NCBI RefSeq assembly: GCF_036416795.1
Contig: NZ_CP143867.1
Coordinates: forward strand, 3,216,001 to 3,280,000
DNA length: 64,000 bases
Source of the DNA: Bacteroides sp. MSB163
Lineage (GTDB): Bacteria; Bacteroidota; Bacteroidia; Bacteroidales; Bacteroidaceae
Direction of reading: 5' to 3'
Shown in pieces: positions 44,347-51,998 of this stretch. Made by a program: the position numbers and the translations under genes. Below the pieces are notes generated by a model. The model saw only the letters and a list, made by a program, of their open reading frames with translations, was not told where the DNA came from and made no database searches. Position 1 is the first letter of the stretch. Every line of letters starts with the position of its first letter.

Positions 44347-45267
44347 CTAATTCCCTTCGAGTTTCGCTCGTACGAAAGCAATCTTTTCTTCCATAGGCAG
44401 CCCGGCATCCATCCAATGGATAGTAAAGCCGCGTCGTTCCATTCCCCGGAACCAGGTCATCTGCCGTTTGGCAAACTGATGAATAGCAATCTCCAGTTCC
44501 CTGTACATCTCTTCGTATGTCAGTTTGCCGATGACGTACAGAGTCAGATACTTGTATTCCAGACCGTAATAGATAAGATCATCCGGTTGGATGCCCTGTT
44601 CTATCAGGCGTCGTACTTCATCTACCATCCCTTCGTCCAGACGTTGACGCAGGCGGCGGGATATCTTCGCACGGCGTAATTCCCGGTTTATATCTACACC
44701 AATGATAAGGCTGTTCAGTTTCGGGAACGCCCGTTCGTCTACCGGTGTATGTGCATAATATTCTTCTATCTCGATGGCCCGGATCGCTCGTTTCACGGTG
44801 TCGACATCTGTAGTATTATGTAGGGCTTTGTACTGCTTCAGCATCTCGGTCAGTTCTTCCAGGGATTTATCGGCAAGGCGTGCACGCAACTCCGGATTTT
44901 CGGGAACTGGCAGCAACTTATAGCCTTTCAATACGGATTCCAGATACATACCGGTACCTCCACACAAAACAGGAAGTTTCCCTTTTTGTTTAATAGTCTC
45001 GTACGCTATCAGAAAATCACGCTGATATTCAAAAACATTGTATTTATAGCCCGGGTCGGCAATATCAATCAGATGATAGGGGATTGGTTTACCATTCACA
45101 GTGTAGTCTACCAGGTCTTTACCTGTGCCGAGATCCATGCTACGGTAGATTTGCCGGGAATCTGCACTGATGATTTCTGTGTCAAGAACATCTGCCAGTG
45201 CTGCGGCGAAGGGAGTTTTACCGGAAGCGGTAGGACCTAATATAGCTATCAAATCATAGTCAGGCAT
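44347..45267 (-). CDS. miaA: tRNA dimethylallyltransferase
   Basis: Adds a dimethylallyl group to A37 of tRNAs that read codons starting with U. Start ATG 45267 gives MPDYDLIAIL followed by the P-loop GPTASGKT (11-18), the family's usual N-terminus, and 306 residues; an upstream in-frame ATG at 45297 lies within the promoter. Other motifs are SADSRQIYRSMDLGTGK, VLCGGTGMYLESVL and the tail block YAKRQMTWFR-like (FAKRQMTWFRGM). Leads a unit read from a good promoter. Confidence 0.95.
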   Translation of the reverse strand: MPDYDLIAILGPTASGKTPFAAALADVLDTEIISADSRQIYRSMDLGTGKDLVDYTVNGKPIPYHLIDIADPGYKYNVFEYQRDFLIAYETIKQKGKLPVLCGGTGMYLESVLKGYKLLPVPENPELRARLADKSLEELTEMLKQYKALHNTTDVDTVKRAIRAIEIEEYYAHTPVDERAFPKLNSLIIGVDINRELRRAKISRRLRQRLDEGMVDEVRRLIEQGIQPDDLIYYGLEYKYLTLYVIGKLTYEEMYRELEIAIHQFAKRQMTWFRGMERRGFTIHWMDAGLPMEEKIAFVRAKLEGN

Positions 45268-45283
45268 AAGTCGTTTTTTTCTA

Positions 45284-45314
45284 CAAAGATAATGCAAACC
45301 GAAAGCAATACAAA
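45284..45314 (-). promoter_or_regulatory. consensus promoter for miaA
   Basis: On the - strand, TTTG (45314-45311), a 19-bp spacer and TATCTTTG (45291-45284) match the Bacteroides -33/-7 consensus exactly. The position excludes the ATG at 45297 as a start. Confidence 0.75.
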
Positions 45315-45444
45315 ATAAGCTTGATTATTTTTAATGCTAAAGTGCGGCCTGTCTTCGTTTTAAAGCCAGATATGAAAAAGGAAGTGAAAAAGAGAATGTC
45401 TTCTCTTAAATGGTGTTATAAATACGTTGTTTTCGCACACGGAA

Positions 45445-45475
45445 CTTGTTACTTTCAAAAAAGTGCGTACCTTTG
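45445..45475 (+). promoter_or_regulatory. promoter for a very short transcript
   Basis: CTTG (one mismatch to TTTG), a 19-bp spacer and TACCTTTG (45468-45475, exact TAnnTTTG). It predicts a start near 45482, only about 60 bp before an intrinsic terminator. Confidence 0.55.
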
Positions 45476-45481
45476 CAATGT

Positions 45482-45543
45482 GTTTTTCATAGTATTAGAT
45501 TTAAGGTTAACAAAGGTTGGAGTACAGCGGTACTCCTTTTTTT
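45482..45543 (+). ncRNA. predicted small RNA of about 62 nt
   Basis: Bounded by the promoter at 45445-45475 and by a perfect intrinsic terminator: GGAGTAC (45519-45525), 4-nt loop, GTACTCC (45530-45536), then seven T. No ORF of useful size lies inside and no gene follows in the same direction for more than a kilobase. Either a stand-alone sRNA or a leader whose gene has been lost. Confidence 0.5.
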
Positions 45544-45667
45544 ATGCCTATGCTTCTGTATTTTGCAGACAAATCACTAATTTTCAAGATTCCATCCCAT
45601 TATTTGTAATAACTTCCTTTCCTTAGGTACGGCTTCCAATGTAATGGCATACCTTTGAACTGTTTTT

Positions 45668-45841
45668 TTATTCTTTTGTCCTCAGACTGACCAGTTCTGC
45701 CCATTTGCGGAGGCTGAGGTCGAACCCTCCTTTTTCTAACAGGTGGGGAAGAGCCTTGTAGTGCAGGATTATATTTTCGTTGTCGGTATTTAATTGATAG
45801 GCCAATTCTCCGAGGTGGTATTTGAGGCGTGATAAGATCAT
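45668..45841 (-). CDS. small hypothetical protein, 57 residues
   Basis: ATG 45841 opens a frame with protein-like composition: amphipathic helices LKYHLGELAYQL and IILHYKALPHLLEKGGFDL, then LRKWAELVSL and a TAA stop at 45668. The overlapping longer frame on the same strand (45600-45905) is Pro/Arg/Lys-rich low-quality sequence, so this shorter frame is preferred. No signal, membrane segment or known motif. I do not recognise the family; it could be a remnant of a larger gene. Much of 45544-46480 otherwise shows no gene. Confidence 0.45.
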   Translation of the reverse strand: MILSRLKYHLGELAYQLNTDNENIILHYKALPHLLEKGGFDLSLRKWAELVSLRTKE

Positions 45842-46073
45842 AGGCTTGCAGGCATTCGGAATCGCTCAAAAAAGAAACAGGTTTGCTCATGATGGGATGT
45901 TGCATTAACCGGATGACACTTCAAATATATCATTAAACTTGTTCAGTCAGGTTACAATCTGTTTGTCTGGGTATCAGGATTTAGAATCTGATTATTTATA
46001 ACCCGTTCTAACACGAATTAGCATTGGTCAGAATACAGACTTACCTGAAATTACATTGTTTGTTGTTGATAAG

Positions 46074-46130
46074 AACAAGCAATACTATGATCCGCAACAT
46101 TACTTGTTCCGGATCATAGCATTACTTGTT
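46074..46130. repeat. 21-bp inverted repeat in gene-poor gap
   Basis: Left arm 46074-46094 pairs with 46110-46130 with two mismatches (core CTATGATCCG); the 15-nt loop contains a further partial copy (CATTACTTGTT). No T-run. Possibly a mobile-element trace or an mRNA-end hairpin. Confidence 0.5.
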
Positions 46131-46484
46131 TTCAAGTGTAATTCAATACATCAATATTCTTTTTCTTCTTGCAGTCTTTCAGGTATAAGATGATACTTCA
46201 TTTTATTCATTGCGGACGGGGTATGAATCAGCTGTCAACCCATCCCCCTTGTTTCCTTCTTTTCTTAATAATAACGAATCAAGCTTTATGGGTGCGCTGA
46301 TGACAAAAAGATGTGGAGCGTGAATGACAATAAAATAAAGGTAGTATGGCAGTAGATTTCACAACGAAGAAAATATTGAAGATTTATCTATCCGCAGGCA
46401 CTGCATGGCTTATACATGAATGATGGAGGTAAATCAAAGGCAAGATGCAGGTTTAGGGCTGACCAGAGCCATTTTTTTGAGCGG

Positions 46485-46534
46485 ATGTTACATCAATGTA
46501 AGTTTATGTAACATGAAAAGACGGGATGTAACAT
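46485..46534 (+). promoter_or_regulatory. three phased ATGTAACAT palindromes upstream of GH115
   Basis: ATGTTACAT (46485-46493), ATGTAACAT (46506-46514) and ATGTAACAT (46526-46534) occur with start-to-start spacing of 21 and 20 bp, two helical turns. Each is a 4+1+4 palindrome. The last ends about 28 bp before the -33 region. The same arrangement occurs before xusA at 51673. Likely activator sites. Confidence 0.6.
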
Positions 46535-46561
46535 TGACCGTAGCAAATAGGAACACGAAGA

Positions 46562-46593
46562 TTCGAAAAGTACTTTGTAATGAACTATCTTTG
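46562..46593 (+). promoter_or_regulatory. promoter of GH115-esterase operon
   Basis: TTCG (near TTTG), 20-bp spacer and an exact TATCTTTG (46586-46593). It covers an in-frame upstream ATG at 46580, which therefore cannot be the GH115 start. Confidence 0.6.
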
Positions 46594-46627
46594 TACAAAA
46601 CGAAGGTTAATTAAAAAGTATCTTACC

Positions 46628-49123
46628 ATGAAAGCAAGAATTAGTTGGATTTTTTATTGTTTAGTAAGTTTCATGTTACTTCCCTCTTTGTCGGCGGCAG
46701 AGCGTTTTGTGACAAATAAGAGCAATGGTTTTACCTGGATACAGCAAGGAAAGGCGTATCCGATACTGGTAGACTCGCAGGAAGATAAAGGAGTGCTGAG
46801 GGCTGTTGCTAATTTGCAGACAGATGCAGGTAAAGTGACAGGCGCTACTCCGGAAATTATTCATTCCCCATCCGGTAACCGTATGCTGATTGTCGGTTCT
46901 GTTGAGAATAGTTTATGGATTAAACAACTGGTGCAGGCAGGAAAGATTCCAGCTGCAGATTTGAAGGGGAAACGTGAGAAATATATTCTTCAGACGGTGA
47001 AGCATCCCGTGGAAGGAGTAGAAGAGGCAATTGTCATTGCAGGTAGTGACAAGCGGGGAACTATTTACGGTATTTACGAGCTTTCCCGGCAGATGGGTGT
47101 CTCTCCCTGGTATTTCTGGGCAGATGTTCCGGTGGAGAAGCATGATATTATATCTATTAAAGAAGGTGTATATACCGATGGTGAACCGGCAGTGAAGTAC
47201 CGCGGTATTTTCCTGAATGATGAATGGCCCAGTTTAGGCGGCTGGGCGTCTGCTACCTTTGGTGGGTTCAATAGTAAGTTCTACGAAACGGTGTTCGAAC
47301 TGGTGCTTCGCCTCAAAGGAAATTTTATGTGGCCTGCCATGTGGAACAGTGCTTTCTACGATGATGACCCGATGAACGGTCCGTTGGCCAACGAGATGGG
47401 AATTGTGATGAGTACTTCCCATCATGAACCGATGGGACAGGCTCAAAAGGACTGGAAACGTCGTGGAAAAGGAGAGTGGAATTACACTACGAACGGTGCT
47501 GTGTTGCGCGACTTCTGGCAGCAGGGTATGGAACGCTGCAAGGATTGGGAAGCGGTGATCACCCTTGCCATGCGTGGCGACGGCGATGAACCGATGAGCG
47601 AAGATGCCAATATCTCCTTGTTGCAGAATATCGTGAAAGATCAGCGGAAAATCATAGAGAAAGTAACCGGTAAGAAGGCAAAAGAAACTCCGCAGGTATG
47701 GGCGCTTTATAAGGAAGTGCAGGATTATTATGATAAGGGTATGCGAGTGCCCGACGATGTAACGCTGCTGCTCTGTGATGACAACTGGGGCAATGTACGT
47801 AAATTGCCCGACTTGAAAGCGAAGCCTCGTAAAGGTGGTTACGGCATGTATTATCATTTCGACTATGTAGGGGCTCCCCGTAACTCCAAATGGATAAATA
47901 TTACTCAGATACAACGCACGTGGGAGCAGATGATGCTGACCTATGACTATGGCGTGCGCGAATTGTGGGTGGTGAACGTAGGTGACTTGAAGCCGATGGA
48001 ATATCCCATCACCTTCTTTTTAGATATGGCCTGGGAACCGAAACGTTTCAATGAAAATAATCTGTTTCAGCATACGGTGGATTTCTGTCGTCAGCAATTT
48101 GGCGGATACTATGCCGAAGAAGCGGCTCGTCTGATCGACACCTATACTAAATACAACCGTAGGGTTACTCCGGAAATGTTGAATGACCGGACTTACAGCC
48201 TGGAAAATTATAACGAATGGCAAAGTGTAAAAGATGAATACGCTGTATTGTGTCTGGATGCTTTGAAACTTTATTATCTGATGCCTGCCGAATACCGGGA
48301 TGCTTTCGACCAACTGGTACTTTTCCCGATACAGGCATGTTCCAACTTATATGATATGTACTATGCCGTGGCAATGAACCGTAAACTGGCAGAGGCCAAT
48401 GATGTGAAAGCCAATAAATGGGCGGAAAAGGTACGTGCATGTTTCGAGCGCGACTCCGTGCTGACTTATCATTATAATCATGTAATGAGTGGGGGCAAAT
48501 GGAATCATATCATGGATCAGACTCACATCGGATATAGATCCTGGAATGATCCGAAGCGCAATATAATGCCTAAAGTGACTTCTGTACCCGAGCCCCGTAT
48601 AGCTCCTGCGCTACCTGTGTTTGTAGAAAAGGATGGATATATATCTATTGAAGCAGAACATTATACCCGTTCAGCGAACGGTGCATCTGCCAATTGGGTT
48701 ACGATCCCTAATCTGGGACGTACCTTGTCAGCCGTCACTACCTTGCCTTCCACAGCTATTCCGGGAGAAGATATGTATCTGGAATATGACTTTGAAACGG
48801 AGAAGAGTGGTGAAGCAACAGTTATCGTACGTCTCTCTTCTACATTGAATTTCAATGATTATAAAGGACTGCGATATGCGGTTTCACTGGATGATGGCGA
48901 CGAACAGATAGTCAACATCAACGGTGATTATAAAGGTGAACTTGGCAGATTGCAGGCGGAGCACATCATCACTACCCAAACGAAACATTTGCTTGATAAG
49001 AAAGAAAAGCATACCTTGCGCATCCGTCCGCTTGATCCGGCACTTGTCATGCAGAAGATAATGATTGACTTTGGAGGTTTGAAACCTTCTTTCTTGGGAG
49101 CGCCGGAGAGTTCAGTAAAATAA
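46628..49123 (+). CDS. GH115 xylan alpha-1,2-glucuronidase
   Basis: Removes (4-O-methyl)glucuronic acid from xylan or its large fragments. Start ATG 46628 gives a signal peptide (MKARISWIFYCLVSF to LSAAE); the ATG at 46580 lies inside the promoter. 831 residues, typical for GH115. Visible blocks are GIFLNDEWPSLGGWA, MWPAMWNSAFYDDDP, VMSTSHHEPMGQ, MRGDGDEPM, LLCDDNWGN, GMYYHFDYVGAPRNSKW and the C-terminal beta domain from about residue 670 (YISIEAEHY). No lipobox, so it is probably periplasmic. It leads a two-gene unit with the esterase and shares putative operator sites with the xus operon 5 kb downstream. Confidence 0.93.
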   Translation: MKARISWIFYCLVSFMLLPSLSAAERFVTNKSNGFTWIQQGKAYPILVDSQEDKGVLRAVANLQTDAGKVTGATPEIIHSPSGNRMLIVGSVENSLWIKQLVQAGKIPAADLKGKREKYILQTVKHPVEGVEEAIVIAGSDKRGTIYGIYELSRQMGVSPWYFWADVPVEKHDIISIKEGVYTDGEPAVKYRGIFLNDEWPSLGGWASATFGGFNSKFYETVFELVLRLKGNFMWPAMWNSAFYDDDPMNGPLANEMGIVMSTSHHEPMGQAQKDWKRRGKGEWNYTTNGAVLRDFWQQGMERCKDWEAVITLAMRGDGDEPMSEDANISLLQNIVKDQRKIIEKVTGKKAKETPQVWALYKEVQDYYDKGMRVPDDVTLLLCDDNWGNVRKLPDLKAKPRKGGYGMYYHFDYVGAPRNSKWINITQIQRTWEQMMLTYDYGVRELWVVNVGDLKPMEYPITFFLDMAWEPKRFNENNLFQHTVDFCRQQFGGYYAEEAARLIDTYTKYNRRVTPEMLNDRTYSLENYNEWQSVKDEYAVLCLDALKLYYLMPAEYRDAFDQLVLFPIQACSNLYDMYYAVAMNRKLAEANDVKANKWAEKVRACFERDSVLTYHYNHVMSGGKWNHIMDQTHIGYRSWNDPKRNIMPKVTSVPEPRIAPALPVFVEKDGYISIEAEHYTRSANGASANWVTIPNLGRTLSAVTTLPSTAIPGEDMYLEYDFETEKSGEATVIVRLSSTLNFNDYKGLRYAVSLDDGDEQIVNINGDYKGELGRLQAEHIITTQTKHLLDKKEKHTLRIRPLDPALVMQKIMIDFGGLKPSFLGAPESSVK

Positions 49124-49149
49124 GAAAGAGTATGGAGAAAGGAATGATT

Positions 49150-51078
49150 ATGAAATACAGATTTACTTTATTGATAGTGCTGGCCTGCATCTGTTTCGTG
49201 TTGGCTGAGGCTAAGGTGAAACTCCCGTCTGTTCTTTCGGATGGGATGGTATTGCAACGTGAACGTCCCATAAAGATATGGGGAACGGCTGATCCGGGTG
49301 AGAATGTGACAGTAACTCTCAAGAAGAAGAAATACACGGTAGTGACCGATGAAAATGGCAAATGGCTGGTAACACTTCCTGCAATGAAGGCCGGTGGTCC
49401 TTATGAGCTGACAGTGAACGAAGTGACAGTGAAGGATATCCTGATAGGAGATGTATGGTTGTGCTCGGGACAGTCGAATATGGAACTGACGGTGGCGCGT
49501 GTAGCGGATATGTTTGGCAAGGAGACTGCCACTTACGAGAATTCGATGATCCGCTATGTCAAGACTCCTTATGGTAATGATTTACATGGCCCTAAAGAAG
49601 ATATATCTCAGATGAACTGGACAGCGTTGAATCCGCAAGTTGCCCAGTCTTATGCCGCGTTACCTTACTTTTTTGCAATAGAGATGTATAATGAGACGAA
49701 AGTTCCTGTCGGCATTATCAATTCAAGTTGGGGAGGAAGTTCTATTGAAGCCTGGATGAGTGAAGATGCGCTTCAGGCATTCCCGAAGAACCTGCGCGAG
49801 AGGGATATCTATAACTCCGATGAATACAAGGCATTGATGAATAAGGCGGGAGGAATGATGTCGAGGTTTTGGAACCTCTCTTTAGATAAAGGTGATGAAG
49901 GTCTTCATGCTCCGGTTAAATGGTATGAACCGGAATTGAATGATTCCGACTGGGAGGAAGTGAATATGTTTTCTTATCAGTTGGGCAGTAAGGATGGTTA
50001 TCCGGTAAGTGGATCGCACTGGTTCCGGCAGAATATTTGCCTTACATCCGGACAGGCTGAGAAGGATGCCATATTGCGTTTGGGCTGTATGGTAAATGCG
50101 GACTCTGTGTATGTGAATGGCGTTTTTGTAGGCACTACTTCCTATCAATATCCGCCGCGCATTTATAAAGTTCCTGCATCGGTGTTGAAAGCGGGAGAGA
50201 ATCTGGTTACGGTACGTCTTATTAATTCCGGTGGTCGTCCCAGCTTTGTAAAAGGTAAACCCTATTGCATGGCGATAGATGGGGATACGGTTCGCTTGTC
50301 CGAGCAATGGAAGTATAGGTTGGGTTGTGAAATGCCTGCCGGAAGAGGAGGTGTATCTTTTCAGAACATTCCGACTGGTATGTATAATTCCATGATTTTT
50401 CCTTTGCGGAATCTTACTTTTAAGGGAGCTTTGTGGTATCAGGGCGAATCGAATGCAGGACGTCCGGGTGAATATGAAGCTTTATTGACTGCCATGCTTA
50501 AAGATTGGCGGGTGAAATTTGCAGATGAAGACTTGCCATTCTTTATTATGCAGCTACCCAATTTTATGCAGATGCATCAGCAACCTGTGGAAAGTGGTTG
50601 GGCAGGTATGCGTGAAGCACAGCGGCAGGTGACGTTGAAGTTGCCTAATACCTCTTTGGTTGTGGCAATAGACTTAGGAGAGTGGAATGATATTCATCCG
50701 CTGAATAAGAAGGAACTGGCAAGGAGGGTAGCGCTTCAGGTCAAGAAGCAGGTATATGGGCATAAGGATGTGGTTCATAGCGGTCCGTTGTGTACTGATG
50801 CATCTGTTGAAAGTGGAAAGATCATTCTGTCTTTTGAGGCGGGAACAGATGACTTAATGCCTGTAGCTCAACTTAAAGGTTTTGCGCTGGCGGGAGCGGA
50901 CGGACGTTTTAAATGGGCTGAGGCGACCGTGGAAGGTAATAAAGTGGTGGTCTGGAGTGAAGGGATAACTCAACCGGTAAAAGTGCGTTATGCCTGGGAT
51001 GATAATCCCCAGGAGGCCAATTTGAAGAATAAAGCGGGGCTTCCGGCTTCGCCGTTCCAAATGGATGTATCACGATAG
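49150..51078 (+). CDS. SASA-family carbohydrate acetylesterase, probable acetylxylan esterase
   Basis: SGNH-type esterase, sialate O-acetylesterase family, about 642 residues from ATG 49150 (signal MKYRFTLLIVLACICFVLAEA); ATG 49132 is an alternative, and the GGAGAAAGG before 49150 favours the shorter form. Catalytic Ser109 lies in LCSGQSNMEL; the ALWYQGESNAG block is the oxyanion/Gly-Glu region; Asp514 and His516 lie in WNDIHP. The domain is split by a beta-galactosidase-like jelly roll insert (about 255-370, including VNADSVYVNGVFVG). Placed 26 bp after GH115, it most likely removes acetyl groups from glucuronoxylan rather than from sialic acid. Substrate is inference. Confidence 0.88.
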   Translation: MKYRFTLLIVLACICFVLAEAKVKLPSVLSDGMVLQRERPIKIWGTADPGENVTVTLKKKKYTVVTDENGKWLVTLPAMKAGGPYELTVNEVTVKDILIGDVWLCSGQSNMELTVARVADMFGKETATYENSMIRYVKTPYGNDLHGPKEDISQMNWTALNPQVAQSYAALPYFFAIEMYNETKVPVGIINSSWGGSSIEAWMSEDALQAFPKNLRERDIYNSDEYKALMNKAGGMMSRFWNLSLDKGDEGLHAPVKWYEPELNDSDWEEVNMFSYQLGSKDGYPVSGSHWFRQNICLTSGQAEKDAILRLGCMVNADSVYVNGVFVGTTSYQYPPRIYKVPASVLKAGENLVTVRLINSGGRPSFVKGKPYCMAIDGDTVRLSEQWKYRLGCEMPAGRGGVSFQNIPTGMYNSMIFPLRNLTFKGALWYQGESNAGRPGEYEALLTAMLKDWRVKFADEDLPFFIMQLPNFMQMHQQPVESGWAGMREAQRQVTLKLPNTSLVVAIDLGEWNDIHPLNKKELARRVALQVKKQVYGHKDVVHSGPLCTDASVESGKIILSFEAGTDDLMPVAQLKGFALAGADGRFKWAEATVEGNKVVVWSEGITQPVKVRYAWDDNPQEANLKNKAGLPASPFQMDVSR

Positions 51079-51108
51079 TAAACTTAATACTGAATATACA
51101 TAAAATAG

Positions 51109-51188
51109 ACGAGGTTGTCTCAATATGAAGTGAATCTAAAAGTTTTTTGTCTAACTTTTTGGGTCACTTCATATTGAGACAACCTCGT
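51109..51188. repeat. 80-bp palindromic element with 25-bp perfect arms, also a terminator
   Basis: Arms 51109-51133 and 51164-51188 are exact reverse complements (ACGAGGTTGTCTCAATATGA start). An inner AAAAGTT/AACTTTT stem extends it, and TTTTTAATTT follows, so it can end the GH115-esterase transcript. Perfect arms of this length are more than a terminator needs and recall a miniature transposable element. The remaining 51189-51670 shows no gene. Confidence 0.65.
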
Positions 51189-51672
51189 TTTTAATTTGGA
51201 TCTTACCTTTTTTCCTATTAGTTCTTTTTGTTCTAATTCTTCCTTTGATAAATAAAGTATCTGTTCTCAAAAAGCTTCTTTCTGTACGTGGTAATTATAA
51301 TTAAGGATATTATTGAGGGATTTCTTCCGATTGTTTAAGATTCATTTCTGAAAGATGTCCTATATCCAGTCTGATCTTGGTTGAATATAATCAAAAAGAC
51401 TTAAAAATGTTAATGGATGTGTTGCCGTAATAAATGAAGGAAAGTTGTTTTTTTGCTTTAACAAGTGGGTTACATATTTTTTGTGATACGTTACCACATT
51501 GTTTTCTCTTGCATTTATATCATAATTTTTGGTTTTTTATTAGCTTATTTTTTTTCTCTTTGAAGAGGCTTTTTATCCACTATGTGATGTCTCAAAATAT
51601 GCTCTTTGTCTTATTTGTAATTGTTTGATTAATAGATTGATATGCAGATTTATGAAATGCAGTCAAAAAAGA

Positions 51673-51722
51673 ATGTAACATCGACAAGAAAGATGTAATG
51701 CTATCAAAAAAATGTGTAGCAT
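51673..51722 (+). promoter_or_regulatory. three phased ATGTAACAT-like sites upstream of xusA
   Basis: ATGTAACAT (51673-51681), ATGTAATGC (51693-51701) and GTGTAGCAT (51714-51722) occur at 20 and 21 bp spacing. The first is followed by CGAC, as the GH115 copy is followed by TGAC. Weaker second and third copies suggest cooperative binding. Confidence 0.55.
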
Positions 51723-51756
51723 GATCGTGCCCACTGTTCCATTTCTGATGCATACA

Positions 51757-51790
51757 TTTGCTGCTATGAAAAAGCACGCTATATTGTTTG
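51757..51790 (+). promoter_or_regulatory. candidate promoter of xus operon
   Basis: TTTG (51757-51760), 19 bp, then TATATTGTTTG ending at 51790, an imperfect TAnnTTTG. It would leave a 5' leader of about 200 nt before the xusA start at 51999, longer than usual; no clear structure was seen in it. Confidence 0.4.
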
Positions 51791-51998
51791 GAGAGATACG
51801 TATGGAAAATACTTTTCTTTCCTCCTATGGCATGAAACGCTAATATATGTAATAATAGTAATATGATTATTAACCGTTGAATTATTAATCTTAAAAGACT
51901 AATTGATTATGAAATGCAAGTATGATGACAGCTAAAGCTATCCATAATAGCTAGTGGAAAAAAGAGAATGTAGTTTTTAATATCTTAAACTAATGGTA

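Noticed and set aside
46346..46423. 25-codon ORF (starts MAVDFTTKK) in the gap before GH115
   Set aside because: Very short and without a promoter or conserved motif that I can see.
46580..46628. ATG 46580 as the start of GH115
   Set aside because: It overlaps the TATCTTTG promoter element; starting at 46628 gives a proper signal peptide.
51434..51628. 64-residue Phe-rich + strand ORF upstream of xusA
   Set aside because: Composition follows from T-rich intergenic DNA; it has no homologous features and overlaps no promoter-proximal signal.
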